Below, piece by piece: positions 20,129-31,694 of a DNA stretch of 64,000 bases (its first letter is position 1; every line of letters starts with the position of its first letter). The stretch is from Acanthamoeba castellanii str. Neff. Its lineage: Eukaryota > Discosea > Longamoebia > Acanthamoebidae. The notes beneath the pieces were generated by a model. The model was not told where the DNA came from, did no database searches, and worked only from the letters and a program-made list of their open reading frames with translations. The stretch lies in the NCBI RefSeq assembly GCF_000313135.1, contig NW_004457598.1, positions 250,069 to 314,068 on the forward strand. Reading direction: 5' to 3'. The translations under genes were made by a program, and so were the position numbers.

Positions 20129-23100
20129 ATGAACTCCTATGAAGAGCTGGCGGTGTCCCAGCCGGTGACCAAGATGAAGGTCGAGGTGGAGAAACACATC
20201 GGGCAGGCCAGCGCCCAACACACGCCCGCGCGAAGCCGCGCCCTCGAGCAGAAGGAAGAGATTTTTTCAAAGGAGATCAAGGGCATCATCCAACGGCTCG
20301 AGGAGCAGGAGCGCCTGAACGCCGCGGAGGGGGCTGCTGCGGGTGTTCCCTCTCCTTCCCTCGCTTCATCCAAGAGCGGGTCTGGTGTAGCTAGGGAGAA
20401 GAGGCTCGGGGATCAAATCTCGTTCACCGACGTCTCCTTCCTCTGTACTGAAATGCCCAAAGGTGCCCCCTCCTCCTCTCCTTCTCCTTGCTCCTTCGTT
20501 CTTCTTCTCCCCTTGTCGCTTTCGTTCTTTCATTTTTATTTCATTTGATTCGTCTTTTTTTTTAAAAAAAGTTCAAAAATACTAAATATTAATTTCTTGA
20601 CGCTGGCCAGGGTCGGTGTTGTCGCTGGTCAAGGCGTGGAACAGCGGCTGCATGTTCCAACAGGTACCAATCGCCAATTCAGCACGAAGCGAGAAAACAA
20701 ACTCAGCTCTCAATACCAACCATTCCATCGCCACAGGGGAATTCGCGCAACCTGAAGGACCTGACGATGGACGAGTGGAAGCAGCTGGCCGAGGCCTCGC
20801 AGCGCCACTTCCCCTCCGTTCCCGTCGCCAAGGCCACCACCCCGAACAAGAACGACCCCGTCGTGACCAAGGTTTGCCCTCACTCCGTTCACCATCCGCT
20901 CTCAGTGGCGCGAATGCGGTGGTGTGTGCGGTGTGTGCGGTGTGTGCGTTGGGCAGTTCTCACGACACGGCTTGATGGCGCGTAGGACGAGGCCCAGCGA
21001 ACGACGAGCGGGCCTGCTGACGCAGTGCCGGAAGAAACCGCCAGCCCGCCGCCCGCCGAATCCGCTCACACGCCGGACGACCACCAAACCACCACCCCAG
21101 CGCCAGTGAGTGAAGAGAGCCTTACGACTGTCGACAAGCAGCCCGACACGGCCGACCACACTACGCCGCCGCAGCAGGCCGACCCCATCGAGGACCCCAC
21201 CGCCACCGGGGACAACAACCAAGCCCCTCAACAGGTAGACGTGGACGCCGTCGATGACGTCGACAAACCGAACGCCACGCCGGCACCGCAAGACGACCCG
21301 ACTGCAGCGCAGGCCACGGACTCAAAGCAGCCCGACGAGAGCCCGGCCAAGCCGGCCGATGCCGACTCGGTGGAGCTGACCGCGACGGCGGTTGTGGACG
21401 CGGCTCCGGTAGACGAAGCTGCGAAGGAGGTCGCCACAGACATCACCGCCGACATGTCGAAGAGCGTCGCCACAGTCAGATCGGCGGACTCGATCGAGCC
21501 GGTCGCGGTCGGCGATTTCCTTAGGAAGAGCGGTCGCGTCGTCATCGCCGAGGCCTCCGGGTCTTCGGCCGAAGCGTCGCCGCACCAGGACTCTGCAGAC
21601 GGCGCGGCGCCGTTCTCGCTCAAGAGCAAGGGCAGCAAGATCGATCAGAAGGAGGAGGCGCGCAAGCAGGCGCACGCCCGGCGGAGAGGCCACGTGCGCG
21701 CCGCGTCGATGAGCGAGTCGGTCAAGTCGCTCGTCATCGGCGCGAGAGGGGTCGAGGCCTCGCCTTCGATCGATAAGATCAAGAGGGACGGCTCGTCGGC
21801 GTCGTCGGCGTCGCTGTCGACATCGTCGCCCATGTCGACTTCGTCGTCGTCGCTGGCCTCTTCGTCGTCGGGCAGCAAAGGCGGCGACTCGGTCACCAAG
21901 CAACCGCACAAGGAAAAGAAAGATAAAGAGAAGAAGAAATCCAAGTGGGACAAGGTGCGCGGGCTCAAGGGCGGCGCGGCCAGGGACAAGAGCGACACCA
22001 TCAGCGAGGACGTCATCGCCGCGGCCAAGCGCGAGCGCGAGGCCGGCAGCTCGATCGTGGGCATGACCGCGACATCGACGTCGACGAAGAAGGCCAGCGA
22101 CAGCCTCCGGCCGCACCTTATGAAGCACAACTCGGAGAAGCTCGACCGCATGCTGGTCCGCCGGCCGAGCTACAAGGTGCTGGTCGAGCAGGGCTATATC
22201 AAGGAGTGGGGCGACGCGGCCGACTTGGCCGGCGCCGCGTCGGCCGGCAAGAGCCCCTCGCCGCGCGGCCCCAAGCGCTCGCCGACCTTCAAGCTCGCCG
22301 ATGAAGACGACGACGGCGGCGGCGCGGCCGGCGGGAAAGACGACCAGCAGGCGCAGGGGGAGGACTCGGACGAGGAGACGCCGCGGAAGTCGCTCATCGA
22401 CAACGTGCAGCTCCTGCCCACCGACAGCCTGTGGCACGTCGAAAGGGGCTCCAAGAGGGTACGCACGCACGCACACGACACGCCACACGAGCTCGCGCTA
22501 ACTGGTAAGCTGGACCTCATCAGGACTTTGTGCCGGGAGCGTACATGGCCTTCGAGAACGATCACGAGCTCGTGCCCTACTACAAGAAGTTCTTCTTCCA
22601 ACGAGGTACGGGTCGAGTCTTCGTGTGGCGCCTGCAGTCTCAGGCACTCATTTTGTACGTGTGTCGTGTCGTGCGATGTTTTGTATATGCGACGCATCGT
22701 CGTGTGCAGAGCACGAGAATTACTGGGCCAGGCACGAGCGTCTCGGCCCGATCCTCATTTCGATCGAGGGAAAATCCACACGCGGCTCTGCCCGCCTCCT
22801 TCGACGAGGTACGCCGCCTTTTAAGTTGTATTTTGTTTTGTTTCTGTTTGTCGTTTTCGTTTTCGTTTTCGTTTTGCTTTTCCCTTCGAACGCTGGGCAC
22901 CCGCTTCTCTCTGCGCCGATCGGCTGATTCGTTCACAGAAACGCACGCGTCCGGTCTGGCCGAGTCGCCCACGTCGAGCCCGGTGCTGTCGCGCGAGAAC
23001 TCGCCCTCGTCCCTCGGCAACATCCCCCTCGACACCACCGACTCCACCCCCGCAGCCGCGTCCAACAGCGGCAGCAGCAACCTCACCAAGCAGGCCAAGC

Positions 23101-25003
23101 GGCGCTCGGCCATTCTTCTGTACGCATTCCCCTCCACCCCCCCTCTCCCTTCCTAGAGCTCGCTTCTGATGTAGGCTGGTCTGAAGGCCTCGCAAGTCGA
23201 GCAACGCCAACATCAAGGCAGACATCATCATCAAAGAAGACCCGTCGTCACCATCATCAACGTCGTCGTCGAGTCTGTTGCACAACCTGGGGAAGGACGC
23301 ATTCAAGCTGGGCGGATGGAAGACCAAATCGGAGATATTCTCCATATCAGGCAAGTCCCGACAGGCCAATGGGGCGGCGCCGCACACGTGGCGCGTGCTC
23401 CTGCAGACCAAGAAGGGCGCCCAGCAGTTCTTCATCCGCAGCGGCACGAGCAAGGCCGAGAAGCATCGGGCCATCCAGATCGCATGCGGCTCGCAGGGCA
23501 TATGCCCCGAGATCCACGACCTCAAACTCAAGCCCGTCAAACCGTCCTCCTTCCCTGTACGTTTTCGTTTTTCGCTTCCGCCCAGGGTGTGTCGTGCGTG
23601 TGTGCGGTGGTGTGTGTGTGCGCGCGCGCGTGCAGTGGTGCGTGTCGTGTGTGCTGGTGCGTGCGAGAATTGACGTGGTGCTTCGACGTTACACAGGAGG
23701 ACATGGTCAAGTTGGAGAAGGCGTTCCTGGATCATGACGAATACAAATTCGGTGTACTATACGGCAGGGAGGGCCAGAGCGAAAACGAGATGTTCGCAAA
23801 CGGTAAACACACACCCTCGCGCGACACACACACGCACCACCGCACACGCGCGCGCACGCGCACACACACACACTCACACACGGGCGCGCGCGCACACACA
23901 CGACTAACGATCTGCTGTGCGGAATCACAGTGGAGACGAGCCCTGAATTTCAGCAATTTTTGCACCTCCTGGGAGACAGGATCACACTCAAGGGCTGGAC
24001 CCAGTATGCCGGCGGACTCGACGTCAAACGTACGCCATCGCTATCTTTCTTTTTCGTTCTTTCTCTTTTCGCACGTGTTCTTCATAGCTGACATGTTTGC
24101 TCGCATGTCGATCCACGTTGAATCGATGTAGGGGATTCGACGGGGACGCAGTCGGTGTTCAGGAAGTTCAGAGACCTGGAAATCATGTTCCACGTGGCTC
24201 CGCTGCTTCCATTCTATCCTGACGACACCCAACACGTACACGTTCTAGTTGTGTGTGTGCGTGTGTGTGTGTTGTGTGTGTGTGTGTCGCAGTGCGCGCG
24301 GTGAGTGTCAAACCATAACATCTGGCATTGTGGCTTCAGGTCGAGCGCAAGCGGCACTTGGGTAACGACATCGTTGTGATCATCTTCCTTGACAGCGGCA
24401 CCTTTACTCCGTCAATGATCAAGACCAAGTTCAATCGTACGACGCGCCCGCCATTCTCGCCTCTCTTCTGCATTATGACGGTTACGGTGACGGTGATGAT
24501 GGTGATGGCAATCGCTAACGTTAGCCTTCCATCGTAGACATCTACGCTGTCGTGTCCGTCGATCGCGACGAAGTGACAGACGAGATCATCTTCTCCGACG
24601 GCCCTGGCTCAGCCCCGCGGATGAGGTTCGCACTCCGGCTCAGTCCCAACACACCCTGCTCTGCCCTCCAGGTCTCACTCACCATTGTTGTCCCCCCGAC
24701 CAGAGTCGAGTTTGCATCGCGGGAGGGAGTGCGACCCTACGGCGCCACCATTCCTCGAGGCTACCACTTCGCGCTCGACGACAAGTTCATCGATTTCCTT
24801 CTGACCAAACGTATGTTTGCCGCTATGATCAACCACAATCATCAGAAGAATGATGAGAACCTGATCTCTCTTCGTTCTTCTATGATTGATCTGCAGTGGT
24901 GAACGGTCAGCGAGCGGCACTACACGCGCCCGTGTTCGCCAGGAAGCTCGAGATGACCCGATCCGCCCTGATGGAGGATCTCATGAAGGACTGGGGTTCA
25001 TGA
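20129..25003 (+). CDS. Rap-GAP domain protein with long disordered N-terminal region
   Basis: Predicted to switch off Rap-type small GTPases. It starts MNSYEELAVSQPVTKMKVEV (20129) with a coiled stretch (KGIIQRLEEQERL). A very long Ala/Pro/Ser/Asp-rich exon follows (about 20985-22460), probably disordered. Then come the Rap1GAP dimerisation-like segments FENDHELVPYYKKFFFQR and EHENYWARHERLGPILISIE, a Ser-rich linker and exon (GKDAFKLGGWKTKSEIFSI). The GAP core reads VLYGREGQSENEMFAN, SPEFQQFLHLLGDRITLKGW, FHVAPLLPFYPDD, ERKRHLGNDIVVIIFLD and FTPSMIKTKFN. The GND motif supplies the catalytic Asn thumb of this family. It ends SALMEDLMKDWGS with stop at 25001-25003. At least twelve introns are inferred. 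The extreme GC of the long exon creates long false frames on the other strand. Confidence 0.9.
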
Positions 25004-25366
25004 TGCCCCCCCGCGGAAATGTGTGTGCCCTTTGCTGTTGGTGGGTTGGTTGCATTCTATCATTTGCACCAATGGGCGAAAAAAGAATTCGGTGAAATTG
25101 GGAATTCGAGAGCCGGGAGGAATCCGGGTGCTGCCACAGCTATTCTTCGGTCGCGCAGTACTACGGCATCGCACTGGCGGTCGCGTAGCGGTGGTAGATT
25201 GGATTCCCGACACTTGAGAATCGCCAAGAAGTCCTCGAGTACAATAGAAAAAGAGAGGAACGAGAGCGCATAGGATCCGATCTTGACTGATTCAGCATTG
25301 GCAATTATTTTGATCAATTGTTCAAAATAATTCGCATCCTTTTGATTTTTTCGATACGGACCTAGC
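25004..25366. other. intergenic region between Rap-GAP and the kinase-SH2 gene
   Basis: 363 bases between two rightward genes. The second half is AT-rich (around 25290-25360) and is probably the promoter and leader of the kinase gene. Nothing else recognised. Confidence 0.4.
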
Positions 25367-28300
25367 ATGTCTTTCGACATCGATCCAAGGGACATCACGC
25401 TCAAGCAGGAACTCGGTTCTGGGAGGTTCCGTCTGCTCTCCCTCCCATGATCCATCCACCATGCTTTAAATTCATTCGTGATTTTCTCATTTCTGCAATG
25501 TATTTGGATGGGTCTCGTGTTCCACAGTTTCGGCAAAGTCTACAGTGGCACGGTGTACGGTAGTGATGTCGCCATCAAGGTACCCAAAAGGCAGGACATT
25601 GATGACGACGATCTCGCCGCTCTCGTGGAGGAGGTAGAAATATGGAGGTGCGCCATCTTCCTTCCCTTCAATATTGCCGTAGTGCCAGCCAAAGCGTTCT
25701 CCCCGTTCCGTTCTTATGCGTCGCTGCTGCACATCGCATAGGACGTGCCCACACCCCAACATCGTGCAGTTGTTGGGCGCCTGCATGCGAAAGGGCGACT
25801 TCAGGATCGTCACCGAGGTACGCGAGCCCACTCCCTCTCGCTCTCTTCGCTGGCCCTATTGTTCAACAGGTGCGTGGCCTCTTGTGCAGAAACTTGACGG
25901 CGACCTTGAAGGCTTGATCCACGATACCGACAAGCTGCTCAGCCTCTACACGTACGTTGGAGTTCAGGAGCCGCAAGCTTAGCTTGTTTGGGGGCGTGTA
26001 TTGCTCGAGTGTGCTGATGTCGCTCCTTCCCGCATGTTTTCCACATCCAGACGCATGTGCATGGTGAGGGACATAGCCCTGGGCATGAACTGGCTGCACA
26101 ACACAAAGCCGGCCATCATCCACAGGTTCGTACTTTTTTTTTTACTTTTCTTTTGCAGGTCATCGATGTTTGGCGTGGCCTTCAGGACTAACTTGCTCAC
26201 TCACCGCTTAGAGATTTGAAGCTCGGCAATGTACTGTACAGGAAGAGGGGCAACTGGTACGAGATCAAAGTGTCTGACTTCGGTACGTCGCCGTCTGTCT
26301 GCGCCTTTTCCCTTCAATAGCTCATCTCTCCTTGGCACCAGGTCTGGCGCAACTCAAACCGCGACACGTGCACCATCTGAGAGACTCGAAGAAGGGAGCA
26401 GTGGGCACTCCGCTCTACATGGCTCCCGAGGTAATGCTGGGGAAGCCATTCAACGAGAAAGCAGGTACAGGGTCTTCTGCGTCTGCTCTCTATCAAGGAG
26501 TGTGCCCAACTCACGCGTCTGGCTGGATTACGGTGAATGGCGCGCAGATGTCTATGCTTTCGGCATTTGCATGTGGGAGATTGTGATGCGGGAAGACCCG
26601 TTCCAGGAATTCAAGTAAGTACTTGCCTCTGATTGGTCATCTATCTCGTAAAATCAGCCTATCTCACGCATGTACTCCCCCCTGTGCGTCGTGCGTGATG
26701 AAGGCACTACGACGAGTTCGTGAAGGCGGTGGCGGAACAGGGTGCGCGCCCGCAGATGCCCAAGGATTGCCCCTCTAAACTGAGGAAGGTCATGCAAGCC
26801 TGCTGGCACCAGGACCCCGCCAAGCGACCAAACTTTGGCGAAGTCGCCGAGGTAAGGCTCTTGCCACAGACTGTACTGTGCACGCGGGTGTATGTGCGCG
26901 TTCGTCTCACCGTCCATCGCTCCCGCCCACGCAGAGAATGCTCAAGGTCATCATCCAGTGCGCCATCGAGGACAAGCACGGCCGTAAGTTCTGGTCGTCC
27001 AACTTCCTGGCCCAATACCGCATCCCCTGGTACGCTCGCGCCACGTCCTGACCACCAGTAGCAGTGAACGAGTTGGTATTGATTGGATTGGTGTGCGCCG
27101 GGTCACTGTGTTGTGCCTGGACAGGGAGTCGTTCGTCAACGCGTTCTATTCTTTCCTTGGTCTCACGCATCTGGCGAGCCGTTCTACGTCGGGTTCGATC
27201 TACAAGCTGCTGAACACGCTCCACGTGAAGGCCACCGGCCGAGGCGCCTCCTCGCTCTACGGCAGCCGCTCGGCTTCAATCAAGACCGTGAAATCGCCCC
27301 GTAGCGAGGAGAAGCCGTCGAAGACGCGTTCGGGCAGTGCCATCGAGGAAGAGCTCACCGACCCGCTCACCGAGGAGGATGTCGAGGCCGTCATTGCCTA
27401 CCGGTGCCTCAAGGCCGTTGCAGGTACATACAGGCTCGACTCATTCCTTCTCCCAGCACGACACACGGTGGCACTCATACGCGGACACTGTTTACCATCA
27501 CGCTCGCGCAGCACGACAGGAGGGAGATGAGTTTACGGTGGAGATCAACTGGTTCGGGGACATGCTCAAGTGGTTCGGCCCGCTCAAGAGAGACGACTCC
27601 ATACTCAGCACCATACGAGCCATGCTGCGCTACCCGTACCCTCTCCCACAACGACTATTACTCTTTTCTTCGAACCTGACCACGAGCGTCGTGGTGTCTT
27701 TACCGTTTGTTCAGGTGGTTCCACGGTCCCATCGACTCCGACGAAGCCAAGCGGCGATTGTCGAACATGCCCGCCGGCACTTTCCTCGTGCGCTTCAGCT
27801 TGACGACGCCCGGCTCCTACACCATCTCGCGAGTCCTCAAGCCTGGTACTGAATGAACCCCTTGACACTTTGGTCGCACTGCTTCGGCCAGCTGTTGACC
27901 GCCATGCGTGTATTTCTGTTTTCGGCTCTACAGGCAAGGTGCTGCATTCGCGTATGCAGTTCGTTCCCGGCAAGGGGTTCACGCTCGAGAACAAGAAGTT
28001 CTTCCTCAACCTCTCCCTGCTCGTGAGCTCTCTGCGGGAACCGCTCGACCTCAAGGCCGCCTGCGGTGGCAGCCAATACACAGAACTCTTCAAGGTGCGC
28101 TCGGCCTTCCAACGCGCGCGCCTGCGGTATGCCCTCTTCTTGCGGTTTCTGACGTCCGTGTGTCGTGTCGTGTGTCGCGTGTGCGCAGGTAATTCTGCCG
28201 AGCGGGAACAGGCAGGAGGAGGCCGAGGAAGAGGAAGAGGGCGAGGAGTCCTACAAGGAGTTCTCGTCTACCATCCTGCGTCAGGTCAAGGACGAGTACG

Positions 28301-28485
28301 TCGAACCCGCGCTCTCGTCCGACTCGGACGACGTCAAGGTGCGACACGGCAAGGAGAAGGAGGTGTCGTCCGACGACGCCAAGAGCAACAAGAAGGAGAA
28401 GAAGGAGAAGAAGGAGAAAAAAGAGAAGAAGGAAAAGAAGGAGAAGAAGCACCGGGCCAAGGACGACAAGCAGAAGACGTACTGA
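25367..28485 (+). CDS. kinase-SH2 protein with lysine/glutamate-rich tail
   Basis: Start 25367: MSFDIDPRDITLKQELGSG, whose glycine loop continues over the first intron as SFGKVYSG. Next: DVAIKVPKRQDIDDDDLAAL (ATP lysine), PHPNIVQLLGACM, MCMVRDIALGMNWLH, IIHR across an intron to DLKLGNVL, KVSDFGLAQLK, VGTPLYMAPEVMLG, VYAFGICMWEI, CWHQDPAKRPNFGEVAE. The catalytic residues are complete. A linker includes FTVEINWFGDMLKWFGPLKR. The SH2 reads WFHGPIDSDEAKRRL, FLVRFSLTTPGSYTISR and FTLENKKFFLNL, with the pocket Arg kept. The C-terminus is acidic, then a run of KKEKKE units before DDKQKTY and stop at 28483-28485. It has SHK order but is clearly more distant from the four other copies; the long basic tail may target nucleic acid or membrane (inference). 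Confidence 0.9.
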
Positions 28486-28701
28486 GTGAGGGCCTCCTGT
28501 TATTTTTATTTGTATTTTAATTTAGCGAAAAATACAAATTTGCTTGCGAAAAACGAAGAAGAAAAACAGAAATAAAAAGGCGCGAAACCGTTTTGGCGCG
28601 AAATCGGGTTGTAACGGCAGTTTGCAAGGGCGGGACAAGGGGGAGCGTTGGTTGATTGGTACAAGAGCTGCAGGGCATCAGTGCGGATTCCTAAGCCGAA
28701 G

Positions 28702-31359
28702 ATGGAGATCTTTGATGTGATTGAAGGAGCGTTGAAGGACTTCCAGCAAATGTGGGCCGACATCGGCTACACAGAGGAGGATCAGATAAAGGAGGTGAAC
28801 GGATTCGTAGGATCCATTACAAAGTTGTGCACAAACAAGGTGGAGAGTTTGAAGGAGGAGAAAGCACAGATGATGCTTGACGTCACCCACAGCATCGACC
28901 AAATCAAGAAACTTGCGAAGCAGCTTGACGATGGCGAAGTGGAGCTTGTACTGGCCCTTCTTTCTACAACGCATTTCTTCAGTTATTTGCATCCTCACCT
29001 TCTTTGTGTCTCAGGCTGCTGAACTCGCCGAGCTCCCCTTGCGCACGTTGCTCGCCCAACTGCAGGGTCATATTCGATCTTTGCGAGAGGTACGCAACGA
29101 TTTCTTAGCGAAGCGTAAAGATCTTGATGTGATTAATCACATTCATTCATCCTCACAGAAAGTGGAGGCGCGAGCCCACACGATTGAAGAACTACATGAC
29201 GCTTTGCAGACAATCTGGGAAGATCTTGGCATCTCGCCCGACGAGGACTCAGAGCTGGCTAAGTTCGCCAAGCCCCGCAGTGACGTCCTCACCCTGGAGC
29301 GTATCGCCGACTACGAGCGGCTCATTGCCGAAGCACAAGTGCTCAGGGTGCGCACTTCTCAGCCTTCCACAAGACTCTCTTTTGTCATGCCTCACACGTC
29401 CTCCGATTCAGAGAGAACGTGTGGATAAGGTGAACGCGCTCGTGGTCAAGCTGATCGACCTCTGGAGCCTGCTCGAGGCGGCGCCTGCCGACGACTTTGA
29501 TGAAGCCGTTCTCGCGGGCAACATCGGCCATTCGAATGAAGTGTTGATGACCCTCGATGCACGGTATGCACCTCCACACCAAGGCTTTTACACCGTCACT
29601 GTCGGCAGACGCGTGCGCTTCATGGGCAATTCTCACCACCGCGACACTGGCTTGCCGATCGCCTCAGGCTGGAGAAGCTTCTAATTGAGAAAGAGAAGAG
29701 GGAGTCCAAGATCAGAGACTACGGCACGAAGATCAACAAGCTGTGGGACAAGTTGATGGTCCCGACCGACGAGCGCGAAGAGTTTTTCGAGCGATCGACC
29801 CAGACTCTGGGTCCCAGCGCCATCAGGAGTGTACGTCGCACTGCCCTCCCACATCACTGTCACAATGAGATCATTCTTCGTGCTGACACGCCGCTTTCAG
29901 TGCAAGAAGGAGCTTGAACGCCTCGAGTCGCTGTACAGGGACTCGCTGAAGATACTGATTGAAGAGGCCCGTGTCACGCTCCTCCAGCAGTGGGACAGAC
30001 TGCACGTCTCCAAGGAAGAGAGGGTATATCTGACTCCCACATGCGAGGCTCGTGGTTGGTGGCTCACTTTCAAGTGCTGCCACCTCTCCCTCTCTCCAGA
30101 TCAATTTCACGGCCTACGCCTCTGACGCTTTCACCGAAGCGCTCCTGACGGCACACCAAGAGGAAATCGAAAAGAACGAACAGCTGCTCAGCACTCTTGG
30201 TACGCGCCAAAACATGCACCAGCGTTTGTGTCCCGGCCTCTCGTAGATTGATTACGCGCGGCTCACACCATCGCACGGTTTTGTCTCTACCACCGACCTA
30301 GACCCGATTCTTCGGCTCATTCACGACCGGGAAAAGATCTTGAAGGAGAAGACCAGCTTCGAGCGGGAAACGTCCGACCCGAAGCGATTGCTGTCCAAGG
30401 TACGGCTTACCGTGTTGTTGTCGTGCTCCTTGCCTGCAATTCGCGAAGGCTTCAACCCTCACGGCCGTCGAACATTTGTGCAGGAGCGCGACCCGGGCAG
30501 GCTCCTCCGCGAAGAGAAGATGAGGAAGCTTCTCGACAAGAAGCTGCCGCAGATCGAAGCGGAGATCGTGCGTCGTCTGGGCGATTGGGAGACCGAGTCG
30601 GGCAAGGTCTTTATGTATGAGGGCAAGTCATACCTGGAGATGCTGCAGCTGCAGCTCGCGACCACCAACAGCAAGATCAAGAAGAGGAAGCCTCTCGGCG
30701 AGCGCGACGTGCGAGGTAAGCCCAGGCCCCTTCCCCTCCCGACTGGCCTCTGTCCAGCAGTCTTACTTCCCTCCCCTCTTCTGGCTTAGACCTGCCCAGC
30801 AACCAGTCCTCGATCCAGCCGTCGACCCCGAGCAAGATCGCGCCTCCGCGCACTCCCAGGGCTGGCGTCAAGACGGACCTGAATGGTACGCGCACCGCGA
30901 CCCGCGCATCTATCGGCGCACACGCACACGCGACCGGTTGTATCTAAGATACATTTCTTTTGTGCAGCCACGTTCTGTCAGGGAACCACGCCCGGCCGTG
31001 GCGCTTCGGCCATGAAGAAGCCATTCACGCCTGCCCGGTCTGGCCAGGCGCCCTCCGCCAGGTCAGCCCTCACCCCACGGTACCGCTCCCCCTCCCCTTC
31101 ACTGATCAAGTAGCCATCGCAACGAGGCCAAAGTGTGCCTGGGCTCACCAGAATGAGTCGTACGCACGCATGCAGGGTCGGAACGCCTTTTGCGATGGAC
31201 AAAAAGGTCTCAGCGTCGGCGGGCAAGAAGGCCGGAGCGCAGATGACCGGCGCGAAGCACTCGCGGCCCGCGCTCACCACGCTCCAACTCAACGGCGCGC
31301 CACCCAAGAGCACCACCTCTGGATCGCCGCCCAAGCGGCCTCGCCTCTCCTTTGACTGA
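28702..31359 (+). CDS. MAP65/PRC1/Ase1 family microtubule-bundling protein
   Basis: Cross-links antiparallel microtubules in the spindle midzone in other eukaryotes. Start 28702: MEIFDVIEGALKDFQQMWAD. An earlier in-frame TTG is not credible. The protein is largely coiled coil: VESLKEEKAQMMLDVTHS, TLLAQLQGHIRSLRE, IEELHDALQTIWEDLGIS, LIEKEKRESKIRDYGTKI, NKLWDKLMVPTDEREEFF, CKKELERLESLYRDSLKILI, EEARVTLLQQWDRLHVS. The alternation of short helices with LW-or-WD and EER motifs is the family hallmark. The later exon EREKMRKLL-like part and DWETESGKVFMYEGKSYLEM match the microtubule-binding spectrin region. The C-terminus is basic and Pro/Ser/Thr-rich (TPSKIAPPRTPRAG, MKKPFTPARSG), with TP sites fitting CDK control as known for PRC1. 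Stop 31357-31359. Confidence 0.88.
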
Positions 31360-31694
31360 ACGTCGAGATCTCACTCTGCCCATCGTCATCGGCATCAACA
31401 CCGTCACATCACATAGCGTCGCCACCACCGCGCCGGTCGTGGTGTGGAAGAAGGCAATCCATCATCGACAACGGCATCACACGAGTGTACATACACCCAA
31501 CAAACACCGACGCGACGTCGCAGAAGCAGCAAGAGGAAGAAATAAAACGTTTTCTCTTTATTCATTCTCAGCTAGAGCACGACACAACATCACCGCACAC
31601 GCACACGCACACGCACACGCACACGCACACGCACACGCGCGACAGAAGAAAGAGGGAAAATGGAGGAGGAAAAGAAACAAAATTGTTTGCCTTG
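31360..31694. other. intergenic region with a CACACG minisatellite
   Basis: 335 bases between two rightward genes. It contains a tandem array of the hexamer ACACGC at about 31595-31638, near the start of the F-box/WD40 gene. An AT-rich AAATAAAACG motif at about 31540 may be a polyadenylation signal of the MAP65 gene or part of the next promoter. Confidence 0.55.

Noticed and set aside
21322..22488. Long leftward open frame of 388 codons
   Set aside because: It is the mirror of the very GC-rich low-complexity exon of the Rap-GAP gene; Arg/Ala/Leu-rich with no family resemblance.
25110..25220. GC-rich intergenic stretch considered as a structured RNA
   Set aside because: I could not build a consistent stem set or recognise a known RNA family.
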